Below the pieces are notes generated by a model. That model ran no database searches. It was not told the origin of the DNA and worked only from the letters and a program-made list of their open reading frames with translations. From contig NC_017075.1 in the NCBI RefSeq assembly GCF_000284255.1, positions 2,294,001-2,358,000 of the forward strand: a stretch of DNA of 64,000 nucleotides, read 5' to 3'. Positions 36,416 through 44,618 of this stretch are shown here, piece by piece. The position numbers and the translations under genes were made by a program. Numbering within the stretch: the stretch's first letter is position 1; every line of letters begins with the position of its first letter. The DNA is from Rubrivivax gelatinosus IL144 (lineage in GTDB: Bacteria; Pseudomonadota; Gammaproteobacteria; Burkholderiales; Burkholderiaceae_C).

Positions 36416-36443
36416 CGATAAGCCTTCTGTTAGGAGAGATGCA

Positions 36444-36462
36444 AATGCGATTGGTTCGCAAT
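36444..36462 (-). promoter_or_regulatory. Candidate Fur box upstream of the iron uptake operon
   Basis: aatgcga-ttggt-tcgcaat is a 19-bp imperfect palindrome (7-5-7, one mismatch) about 30 nt upstream of the P19 start. Its position and size fit a Fur operator, although the sequence departs from the E. coli GATAATGATAATCATTATC consensus. Iron repression is inferred. Confidence 0.5.
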
Positions 36463-36611
36463 AACAAACGCAATGCTGCCCCTCCAAACCGGCGGCGTCA
36501 ACCGCGTGGCTTGCCCTTTGTCAATTGATCGGCCCCAGGATGCCAAAGCCTTCCTCAAAGCGACGCAGTGCGTGGCGCCTGCGCATCAGTGCGCGGCCGC
36601 CGGCCGCGGCT

Positions 36612-39600
36612 TCAGTTCCAGCGCCAGGTCCAGATGACGTCGAAGGCGCTGTCGTCGCCGGTCTGGGCGCGCACCGTGAAGCGCCGGGCGACACGGTAGA
36701 TCAGCTGCCAGGAGCCCGCGGTCGCGTTGACCCCGCGTTCGTAGCCCACGTAGAGCCGATCGCTGAGCTGCTTGCCGATCGTCACGACGGTGTCGCGTGC
36801 GTCGCCTTCGCCGCTCTGCGACACCGAGAGTTCGTCCAGCCCCAGGCGCTGCAGCAGCCCGGTCGACGGGCCGCCGCCTTCGCCGGCCAGCAGCGCCAAC
36901 GCCGCCTGCTGCAGGATCGCCGTGTCGGCGCGGCCCAGGCCCTCGGAGGCGCGCCCGGTGACCAGCCAGGACAGCTTGTCCAGCTCGCTCATGTCGGGCT
37001 CGCTGTACAGGCGCACGCGCGGGTCGCTGGCGCTGCCCTGGACCGTCACGCCGACGCGCACGTCCAGATCGGGGCGCACGGCCAGGATGTCCAGCCGGGG
37101 GGCGGCGACCTCGCCGCTGAAGCGGATCAGCCCGCGTTCGATGACCAGGTTCTGGCCGTAGGCCCGGTAGCGCCCGCCGACGGTGCGCACCAGGCCGTTG
37201 ATCGCCAGCCGGCCTTCGGGCGTCGACACGCGCAGCGTGCCGGTGAGCCCGGTGTCGATGCCTCGGCCCTTGAGGCGCAGGTCGTCGCCGAGCGCGATCT
37301 CGAGCGCGACGCGGCTGTTCTTCATCAGCGGGCTGGGCTCGCGTGCGGCGGCCGGTGCCGCCGGCCGCTGGCCCGGGGCGAGCGGCCGGTTCTCGACGAC
37401 GACGTCGGCGTCCAGCGACGGCGCCTCGCTCTGCGAGATGTCGATGCGGCCGCGGTCGACGGCGAACTTGCCGTCCACCGTCAGCGACTGCGCGCGCAAG
37501 CCCACCGCCGCACGGCCGCTGACGGAGACGCGCCTGTCGACCCGCGTCAGCGCGTCGAAGCGATCGGCGACGATGCTCAGGTCGGCCGCCGGCTGCGTAC
37601 CCAGGCGCGCGCTGCCGTCGATCGCCAGGCTGCCGTCGCCGCCGCGGAAGCGCAGGTGGTCCAGCCGCACTTCGTCGCCGCGCAGCGTGACGAGCAGCGA
37701 GCCGCCGCTCAGGTCCACGCCCTGCAGCAGGTTGCCGAGTTCGAGCCTGGAGCCTTCGACACGGCCGCCGAACTGCGGCGCCGCCGCGGTGCCCGAGACC
37801 TGCGCCGTCGTGAACAGCGTGCCGCCCAGGCGCCAGCCGGCCGGCAGCCAGGCGCTCCAGACGTCGACGTCCGGGATGCGCATCTCGACCACGCCGTCGA
37901 CCGGCGCCTGCGGCGCGGGCCAGGCCAGCGACGGTTCGGTGCGCACCGTCTGCGAGCCGGCGATGACGCCGATCTGCGTGCCGACCACGGCCTGGGTGGT
38001 CTCCCAGCGGCCGTCGTGCGCAGCGAGCGCGAAACGCAGGCCGGTGAAGCCGAAGGCCAGCGGCAGGTTGCCGCGCACGACACGGAGGTCGCCGGCCGTG
38101 CGTTCGAGCACGACGTCGGCGTCGAAACGTTCTGCCCGGCGGATGTCGACGCGGCCGGCGATCTTCAGGTCGCCGCTCCAGCCGGCGTCGGGCTGGGCGC
38201 GTTGCAGCCAGGGCGCGACGGCCAGCGGCTCCAGCTCGGCGGCCAGCCGCAGCCGCGACGGCGCACCTTCGCGCGGCGGCGCCTGCCAGCCGGCTTCGCT
38301 CCAGCGCAGCGCCGTGCCCAGCAGCGTGATGCGGCCCGGGGCCAGGCTGGCCTGGCGGGCCGCACCGCCGGGCGCGAAGTCGGCGCCGAACTCCAGGTCG
38401 CGCGCCTGCACCCAGGGCGTCGCACCGGGCGTGCCGGCGCTCAGTTCGGCGATCGTGGCGCGCCATTGGCCGCCGCCGGCACGTGCCGGTTTCCAGGCGC
38501 CGCCGGCGCGCAGCGAGAGCGTCGTCGGGCCGGCGGCGGGCGCCGGCGCGGCGTCGGTCCAGGCCGGGGGCTTCAGCGGGCTTTGCGCCTGCACCACGAT
38601 GCGGTGGCTGCCCAGCGTGCCGGCAACACTCGCGTCCAGGCGTTCCAGACGCTGCTCGCCGCGCGCCAGGCCGCGGGCCTGCAGCGACAGCTCCAGCGGC
38701 GCCTTGGCGTCCTCGGTGGCCAGATTCCAGCGCGCCTGCGCGTGCTGCAGCACGAAGCTGCTGCTCTTCAGCCCGTCGGCGTCGAGCCGGCCTTCGCTGC
38801 GCAGCGAAGGCCAGCGGCCGTCGGCGCGTGCGTCCAGCGCCAGCGTGCCGGCGCTGGGCCACCAGGCCTGGGCGCCCGGCAGCAGCGCGGCCAGCGGCGC
38901 CAGCGCCGCCGGTGCCTGGCCGTCGACGACGAGGCGGGCGCTGTCGCGTGTACCGCTGCGCAGCGCCAGCGTCGCGCGGTTGCCGGCGGCCGTGAGTTCG
39001 GCGTCGAGCTGGGTGGCGCGGTTGCCGGCCTTCAGCGTCGCGCCAGCCTTCAGCGGCACGCCCAGCAGCACGCTGTCGGCGAGCTCCGCGCGCGCCTGGC
39101 CGGCCAGCGCTGCCAGCAGCTCGGGCAGCGGCTGGCCGAAGGCCGCTTGCGGTAGCGCGAGATCGGCGTTCCAGCGCCCGTCCAGCCGGTTCGGGCCGCG
39201 CCGCCACGGCGAGCCTTCGGCGCCGCGCCACCACAGCGAGGGATCGAAGCGCGCCAGTTCGCCCTGCGTCTTCAGGCGCCAGCCTTGCGCCGTGTCGCGC
39301 ACGGCGTTCGCCTGGCCTTCGAGGCGGGCGTCGCCGGCGGCGAGCACGAAACGCGATAGCTCGGCGTTCAGGCTGCCGTCGGCCGGCTGGCGAAGGTGCG
39401 CTTGCAGCGCCAGCCGCAGCGGCCGGCCGCGTGCGGCGTCGAGGCGGCCGCCGATCTCGGCGCTGGCCTGGGCGGCCAGCGTGCCGGCGGCCACGCCCGA
39501 GCCGGGCAGGGGCAGGCCGCGCAGTTCGAAGTTCAGCGGCCCGGCGGCGGTGAGCGCCGGCAGCCGCCGGTCGAGTTCGGCCGGCCGCAGGCCGTCGAGC

Positions 39601-40727
39601 GCCAGCGACAGCGTCAGCGCGTCGCCGTCCCAGCGGCCGCTGCCGTGCAGCCGGCCGGCCGCACGTTCGCCGGCCAGACGCGCTTCGAAGGACTGCAGTT
39701 CGAGGCTGCGGCGCTGGTCCAGACGGCCGGACACGCGCGCCAGCAGCGAGGCCAGCGGCAGCCGGCCGGCGTCCCAGGCGCCGGGCTGCGTGTTGCGCAG
39801 ATCGATGTCGGCCTGCGCCGGCACGTCTCGGCCCTGGCTGTCGACGACGATGCGCCCGTCCAGCCGCGTCGCCGGCAGCGCCGCGGCGAGCTGCGACAGG
39901 TCCAGCGCGCGTGTCGTCGCCTGCAGCGACTCCAGCGGCCAGGGCGCGAAGGGCGCGACGCGGGCCTGGGCGTCGACGCGCACGTCGCCGTCGCCGCGCA
40001 GCGTCGCATCGAGCTGCAGCCGGGTGACCGGGCCGCTGGCCGCCAGCGTCGCCGTCCAGGGCTGGGCGGCGCCGGGTTCGGCGCCGGCGTCGATGCGCAG
40101 CTGCACGGCACGTTCGCCGTCGGCCTGCACGCGGCCGGTGGCGCGGGCCTGTCCGCCGGGCCAGGCGAGTTCCAGGCGATCGACCCGGTGCAGCGCGCCG
40201 CGCTCGGCGCCGAGCACGAGGTCGGCATGCAGCTCGGAAAGCGGCGGCGCACTGCCGATCTGCAGCGTTCGGACGGCCAGGCCGCGGATCTCCAGCGCCA
40301 GCGGCAGGCGCAGGTCTTCGGGCGCCGTGCGCCGTGCCTGGGCCGGTTCGGCGGGCGCCGTCCCGGGGGTCCAGGCGACGCGGCTGGCGCTCGGCGTGTC
40401 GAGCACGAGGCCGATCCAGGCTCCCGGGTGCGGCCGCCATTGCCAGGCGAGGTCGCGCCAGGCGAGATCGTCGACCTCCAGCCGCGCGCCGTCGGCGCCT
40501 TGCCAGCGCAGCGTGCGCGTGGCGAAGGCGCCGCCGACCGGCCGGCCCTGCGGCTCGACGACTTCGAGCCCGGGCACATGGGCAAACAGCCAGCGCCAGC
40601 CGGCTTCACTGTTCCAGATCCAGGCCAGCAGCGCGCCGCCGGCGACGAGCAGCGCGGCGAGCAGGCCCAGCACCCAGGCGAGGCGCCGCGGCGGCGGCGT
40701 GGTGTTGGCGGTGTCGGCAGCGGCCAT
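36612..40727 (-). CDS. tamB: Translocation and assembly module protein TamB
   Basis: A 1371-aa inner-membrane-anchored protein. An N-terminal helix (about 15-38) is followed by a very long repetitive beta-rich periplasmic region and the conserved TamB/DUF490 domain at the C-terminus (about 1030-1371). TamB spans the periplasm and with TamA supports outer membrane protein insertion and phospholipid transport. The length is within the family range (about 1250-1500). The start ATG is 3 nt after the tamA stop, showing coupling. It is convergent-free and ends about 200 nt from the P19 gene start. Confidence 0.93.
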   Translation of the reverse strand: MAAADTANTTPPPRRLAWVLGLLAALLVAGGALLAWIWNSEAGWRWLFAHVPGLEVVEPQGRPVGGAFATRTLRWQGADGARLEVDDLAWRDLAWQWRPHPGAWIGLVLDTPSASRVAWTPGTAPAEPAQARRTAPEDLRLPLALEIRGLAVRTLQIGSAPPLSELHADLVLGAERGALHRVDRLELAWPGGQARATGRVQADGERAVQLRIDAGAEPGAAQPWTATLAASGPVTRLQLDATLRGDGDVRVDAQARVAPFAPWPLESLQATTRALDLSQLAAALPATRLDGRIVVDSQGRDVPAQADIDLRNTQPGAWDAGRLPLASLLARVSGRLDQRRSLELQSFEARLAGERAAGRLHGSGRWDGDALTLSLALDGLRPAELDRRLPALTAAGPLNFELRGLPLPGSGVAAGTLAAQASAEIGGRLDAARGRPLRLALQAHLRQPADGSLNAELSRFVLAAGDARLEGQANAVRDTAQGWRLKTQGELARFDPSLWWRGAEGSPWRRGPNRLDGRWNADLALPQAAFGQPLPELLAALAGQARAELADSVLLGVPLKAGATLKAGNRATQLDAELTAAGNRATLALRSGTRDSARLVVDGQAPAALAPLAALLPGAQAWWPSAGTLALDARADGRWPSLRSEGRLDADGLKSSSFVLQHAQARWNLATEDAKAPLELSLQARGLARGEQRLERLDASVAGTLGSHRIVVQAQSPLKPPAWTDAAPAPAAGPTTLSLRAGGAWKPARAGGGQWRATIAELSAGTPGATPWVQARDLEFGADFAPGGAARQASLAPGRITLLGTALRWSEAGWQAPPREGAPSRLRLAAELEPLAVAPWLQRAQPDAGWSGDLKIAGRVDIRRAERFDADVVLERTAGDLRVVRGNLPLAFGFTGLRFALAAHDGRWETTQAVVGTQIGVIAGSQTVRTEPSLAWPAPQAPVDGVVEMRIPDVDVWSAWLPAGWRLGGTLFTTAQVSGTAAAPQFGGRVEGSRLELGNLLQGVDLSGGSLLVTLRGDEVRLDHLRFRGGDGSLAIDGSARLGTQPAADLSIVADRFDALTRVDRRVSVSGRAAVGLRAQSLTVDGKFAVDRGRIDISQSEAPSLDADVVVENRPLAPGQRPAAPAAAREPSPLMKNSRVALEIALGDDLRLKGRGIDTGLTGTLRVSTPEGRLAINGLVRTVGGRYRAYGQNLVIERGLIRFSGEVAAPRLDILAVRPDLDVRVGVTVQGSASDPRVRLYSEPDMSELDKLSWLVTGRASEGLGRADTAILQQAALALLAGEGGGPSTGLLQRLGLDELSVSQSGEGDARDTVVTIGKQLSDRLYVGYERGVNATAGSWQLIYRVARRFTVRAQTGDDSAFDVIWTWRWN

Positions 40728-40730
40728 GGT

Positions 40731-42581
40731 TCAGAAGGTCACGCCGACGCTGAGGTGCAGGCGCACGCTGCCCGTCTCCTGGCCGCGTGCGACGTCGATG
40801 CTGAGCGGCCCGATCGGGCTGCGGTAACGCAGGCCGACGCCGTAGCCGACGGCCGGGCTGTAGTCCTGCCAGCGTTCGGCGGCGCGGCCGGCGTCGACGA
40901 AGACCGCGCCCCAGAGCTGCGGCATGCGTTCAAGGATGGGCCGCGCGATCTCGGCGCTGGCCGTCGCCAGCACCTTGCCGCCGTAGACGATGCCGTCCTG
41001 CGTCGGGGCCAGCGAGCGGTATTCGTAGCCCCGCACCGAGCCGTCGCCGCCGGCGCGAAACAGCAGCGAGTCCGGCGGCGTCACGTCGTCGCGCGCGTAG
41101 ACCTCGCCGGCCTCGAGCCGCAGCGAGCCGTACCAGCCGCCGAACGGCCGGTACGCCGCCAGCCGGCCGTAGGCGCGCACGAAGGGCCCGGTGCCACCCG
41201 GGTCCGAACGCGCCCGGCCGCCGCCGACCTGGCCCGAGAACACCCAGCCGTCGGTGGGCAGCAGCACGTTGTCGACGTGGCGCCAGATGCCCTGGTAGTG
41301 CAGGCTCAGCGCGTCGGCGTTGGTTTCGGTGCCGTCGTCCAGCCGGCGCAGCGAACGTTCGGCCTCCACGTAGACCAGGCGGTCGATGCGCGGCGTCTCC
41401 TGGGCACGGCCCAGGCGCAGCCGCAGCGAGGAGACGACGTCGGTCGAGGACTCGATGCGTTCGGCGGCGCCGCCGACGAGGTTGCGGTACAGCCCGGGCA
41501 GCGTGTGCGTGCTGAGCTCGCCGGTCCACGAGCGCCGCACGCGGCCCAGCTCGAAAGCGTTGCGTGCCGTCAGCGCCTGGCCGAAGACGCGCCGGTGCAC
41601 GTGCTCGACGGTGCCGCGCGGGCCGACGTCGGCGCTGATGCCGATGCCGAAGGTCGCCTCCTGGCGTTCGCGCTCGGCGAGCCGGATCGTCACCGCCGCG
41701 TGCTCCGGGTCCTCGGCGCGCGCATCGAGCTGCACCGAGGCGGTGGTGAACAGGCCTGAGCGCTGCAGCCGTTCCTGAACGTCGAGCAGCAGCTTCTCGG
41801 TGGCCGGCGTGCCGGGGCGGAAGTCGGCGATGTTGCGCACCGTCTGCTCGTCGTGCAGCTTCAGCCCGCGGATGCGCAGCTCGCCGGTGCGAAACAGCGG
41901 CCCGCTGTCGGCGACCAGTTCCAGATCGACACGGTGCTCGCCGGCGTCCACGCGCGCCAGCGTCGACACCCAGTCGGCACGGGCGTAACCCAGGGCGCGC
42001 AAGCGGGCCAGCGCGGCGCGTTTGGCCGCCGTCCATTCGGCATTGCGGAAGGGCTCGCCGCGCTCCAGCGGCCAGTCCTCCCGCAGCGCGGCGTCGCCGG
42101 CCACGGCTTCGGCCTCGCCGCGCGACAGCGCCTCGGCCAGCGCGCCCTGGATGCGGATGTCGACCTTGCGCACCCGCGCCCGCGGGCCGGGCTCGACACG
42201 CACCTCGACCACCGGCGGCTCGCCGGGCAGCTGCTGCACCGCGACCTGCGGCGTGAAGAAGCCTTCGGTCTCGACCAGCGAGCGCACCTGCTCGGGCGCG
42301 GCGGCGACGAGGCGGTCGATCTCGCGCGGCGCCAGCTGGCGGCCGTTGGCCAGCGCCGGCAGCCGGGCCAGGTCGAGCTGCTGCTCGAGCAGCTCGCGCA
42401 CGGTGTCGGGCGCCTCCACGCGCAGCGTCAGCACCGGCGCCGAGGCGCTCGCTGCGGGTTCGGAGGCGGCCTGGCCGTCACCGGCCGGCGTCGCCGCGGA
42501 GGGCTCGCGCGACAGCCCGGCGCAGCCGCCGAGCGCGAGACAGGCCAGCCAGGCCGCGGGCAGGGCGGCGGCGCGGATCAC
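40731..42581 (-). CDS. tamA: Autotransporter assembly factor TamA (BamA/Omp85 family)
   Basis: A 616-aa outer membrane protein. The start region reads as a lipoprotein-like signal (A-W-L-A-C-L-A-L-G-G-C-A-G), which is unusual for TamA because most have an ordinary signal peptide. Three POTRA repeats (about 55-300) precede the 16-strand barrel (about 310-616), which ends L-H-L-S-V-G-V-T-F with a terminal Phe and contains the R-x-G-G-D-G-S-V-R-G-Y-E-Y-R motif of lid loop L6. The GTG at 42581 is chosen with GAGGG upstream; an ATG at 42671 would place the signal about 30 residues inside and is less likely. It is coupled to tamB. Confidence 0.9.
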   Translation of the reverse strand: MIRAAALPAAWLACLALGGCAGLSREPSAATPAGDGQAASEPAASASAPVLTLRVEAPDTVRELLEQQLDLARLPALANGRQLAPREIDRLVAAAPEQVRSLVETEGFFTPQVAVQQLPGEPPVVEVRVEPGPRARVRKVDIRIQGALAEALSRGEAEAVAGDAALREDWPLERGEPFRNAEWTAAKRAALARLRALGYARADWVSTLARVDAGEHRVDLELVADSGPLFRTGELRIRGLKLHDEQTVRNIADFRPGTPATEKLLLDVQERLQRSGLFTTASVQLDARAEDPEHAAVTIRLAERERQEATFGIGISADVGPRGTVEHVHRRVFGQALTARNAFELGRVRRSWTGELSTHTLPGLYRNLVGGAAERIESSTDVVSSLRLRLGRAQETPRIDRLVYVEAERSLRRLDDGTETNADALSLHYQGIWRHVDNVLLPTDGWVFSGQVGGGRARSDPGGTGPFVRAYGRLAAYRPFGGWYGSLRLEAGEVYARDDVTPPDSLLFRAGGDGSVRGYEYRSLAPTQDGIVYGGKVLATASAEIARPILERMPQLWGAVFVDAGRAAERWQDYSPAVGYGVGLRYRSPIGPLSIDVARGQETGSVRLHLSVGVTF

Positions 42582-42819
42582 GCGCGGCCCTCGGCGGGCA
42601 TCCGGGTGTGTGCGGGAAACGGAACAGGAGGCACCGGGCTGGGCGGCAGGAACATCGGCCAATGCTTTCATCGAGCGGGGGCTGCTGGCAAGAGGCGCCG
42701 CCTGGGCGCGGGGTTTGCCGCGCCCGGGCGGCGGCCGCCCGCCGGGTGGGGGCATTGGCTGTGCCCGTAGAGTGAATCGCACGCCCGGTCGGCGGCGCAT
42801 CGACAAGGAGGAACTGCTC

Positions 42820-43743
42820 TTGGATTTCTCGTGGACCACCGTGCTCAACGAGCTGGACTACGGCCGCTGGAACGAGCCGCTGCGCTCGGGCCTGCGCATC
42901 GTGCTGATCATCGCCGCCGCCTGGCTGCTGGCGACGCTGCTGCAGCGCCTCGTGCGCGCGATGAACACGCGTTTCAGCGACCACCTCGAAGGCGACGCGC
43001 TGCGCCGCGCCGAGACCATCAACCGCGTCGCGCGCTACCTGATCGGCATCGTCGTCGGCGCGCTGGCGACGATGACGGTGCTGGCGGAGGTCGGCATCTC
43101 GCTGGCGCCGATCCTGGGCGCGGCCGGTGTCGTCGGCATCGCGGTCGGCTTCGGCGCGCAGTCGCTGGTCAAGGATTACTTCACCGGCTTCTTCATCCTG
43201 TTCGAAGACCAGATCCGCACCGGCGACGTCGTCGAGATCGCCGGCATCGGCGGCCTGGTCGAGGACATCACGCTGCGCCACGTGCGCCTGCGCGACTACG
43301 ACGGCAACGTGCACTACGTGCCCAACAGCCTGATCACGACGGTGACCAACCGCGGCCGCCAGTTCGCCTTCTCGGTGGCCGATCTGCGCATCGCCTACCG
43401 CGAGGACCTGGACGAGGTCTGCAACGTCGTGCGCGAGGTCGCCGCCGGCCTGCGTGCCGACGAACGTTTCGTCCACCGCATCCTGCAGGACCTGGAGATC
43501 GCCGGCGTCGAACGCTGGGACGAGAGCGCGGTGACGCTGCGCGTGCGCTTCAAGGTCGCGCCGCTGGCGCAGTGGGACGTGCGGCGCGAGTTCCTGCGCC
43601 GCCTGAAGCGCGCCTTCGACGAGCGCGGCATCGAGATCCCGTATCCTCATCTGACGGTCTACGCCGGCGCCGACAAGGACGGTCGCGCCCCGGCGCTGCC
43701 GCTGGGCATCCGCCGCCATGCGCCGGACGCGGCCAACGTCTGA
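42820..43743 (+). CDS. Small-conductance mechanosensitive channel (MscS family)
   Basis: A 307-aa channel protein with about three membrane helices. The pore helix is G-A-A-G-V-V-G-I-A-V-G-F-G-A-Q-S-L-V-K-D, followed by the beta domain P-N-S and a C-terminal cytoplasmic vestibule. The TTG start at 42820 is set by AAGGAGG 7 nt upstream and fits the MscS length; the frame extends far upstream without initiation signals. It opens under membrane tension to relieve hypo-osmotic shock. It is divergent from tamA. Confidence 0.93.
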   Translation: MDFSWTTVLNELDYGRWNEPLRSGLRIVLIIAAAWLLATLLQRLVRAMNTRFSDHLEGDALRRAETINRVARYLIGIVVGALATMTVLAEVGISLAPILGAAGVVGIAVGFGAQSLVKDYFTGFFILFEDQIRTGDVVEIAGIGGLVEDITLRHVRLRDYDGNVHYVPNSLITTVTNRGRQFAFSVADLRIAYREDLDEVCNVVREVAAGLRADERFVHRILQDLEIAGVERWDESAVTLRVRFKVAPLAQWDVRREFLRRLKRAFDERGIEIPYPHLTVYAGADKDGRAPALPLGIRRHAPDAANV

Positions 43744-43758
43744 ACCCGGAGGTCCTCG

Positions 43759-44319
43759 ATGAGCGAATCCCACAGCATCGGCCTGGTCGTCGGCAGCCTG
43801 CGCCGCGACTCCTTCAACCGCCGCCTGGCGCAGGCGCTGGCGATGATGGCGCCCGCGCCCTGGCAGCTGGAGATCGTCGAGATCGGCGATCTGCCGCTCT
43901 ACGACCAGGACGACGACGCCTCGCCGGCCGACAGCGTGCGCCGCTTCAAGGCCCGGATCGCCGCCTGCCGCGGCGTGATCTTCGTGACCCCGGAGTACAA
44001 CCGTTCGATCCCGGGCGTGCTGAAGAACGCGCTGGACCACGCCTCGCGGCCCTACGGCCAGAGCGTCTGGGCCGGCAAGCCGGCCGGTGTCGTCGGCGTG
44101 TCGATCGGCGCCATCGGCACGGCGCTGGCGCAGCAGCATCTGCGCAACGTGCTCGCCTATCTGGCGATGCCGACGCTGACCCAGCCCGAGGTCTATCTGC
44201 AGGCCAAGGACGGCTTCTTCGCCGCCGACGGCGGCCTGGCCGACGAAGGCACGCGGCGTTTCGTCCAGGGCTGGCTCGACGCCTTCCTGGCCTGGGTGGA
44301 GCGCCAGGCGCCGGCCTGA
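43759..44319 (+). CDS. NADPH-dependent FMN reductase (ChrR/AzoR-like flavodoxin fold)
   Basis: A 186-aa flavodoxin-like oxidoreductase. FMN phosphate contacts G-S-L-R-R-D-S-F-N-R are near residue 12, and the family motif P-E-Y-N-R-S-I-P-G-V-L-K-N-A-L-D is near 78-93. Related enzymes reduce quinones, chromate or azo dyes with NAD(P)H. The start has GGAGG upstream and lies 15 nt after the MscS gene. The substrate was not determined. Confidence 0.92.
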   Translation: MSESHSIGLVVGSLRRDSFNRRLAQALAMMAPAPWQLEIVEIGDLPLYDQDDDASPADSVRRFKARIAACRGVIFVTPEYNRSIPGVLKNALDHASRPYGQSVWAGKPAGVVGVSIGAIGTALAQQHLRNVLAYLAMPTLTQPEVYLQAKDGFFAADGGLADEGTRRFVQGWLDAFLAWVERQAPA

Positions 44320-44469
44320 ATCGCGACGCGGCGCGCCGTGATCGCCGGATGTGCGCCGTTTTTCGCGTTCTTTTGAACGCACTGTTACCGACTGCTTCCG
44401 TTCACGACGCGGCTGCGACACACTGAGCGCATCGGTCAGGGTTCGCCCAGGCCGTCAGCCGGCCGCCGC

Positions 44470-44565
44470 AAGGCGGCCGATGGGCAAACCCGGCGAAAGC
44501 CGGGGACGCAAAGCTTCCGGGCTACGGGCGGCAACGCCTACGCCAGCGGGGTTGCCGCCACGGGC
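44470..44565 (+). ncRNA. Cyclic di-GMP-I riboswitch (GEMM-I)
   Basis: The aptamer core matches the GEMM-I/Vc2 pattern. P1b is CCCGGC-GAAA-GCCGGG (44489-44504) with a GNRA loop, preceded by GGGCAAA and followed directly by GACGCAAAGC (44505-44514). The second arm then runs to AGCGGGGTT (44546-44553) and a stem closing with GCCGCC. It ends about 55 nt upstream of the subtilase start. A small GC hairpin (cgggc/gcccg, 44561-44574) may belong to the expression platform. Hence the protease is expected to respond to c-di-GMP, with direction (on or off) unknown. The rest of the 44320-44618 gap shows no gene. Confidence 0.88.
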
Positions 44566-44618
44566 CGTCGCCCGGGTGTCAGGCCGCGCCTTTGTGTCCC
44601 GTACGTCACGAGCGGCCG

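Noticed and set aside
36586..40827. Very long open frames (1284 and 1214 aa) overlapping tamB
   Set aside because: They are shadows of the high-GC tamB gene; only the 36612-40727 frame has TamB features and correct ends.
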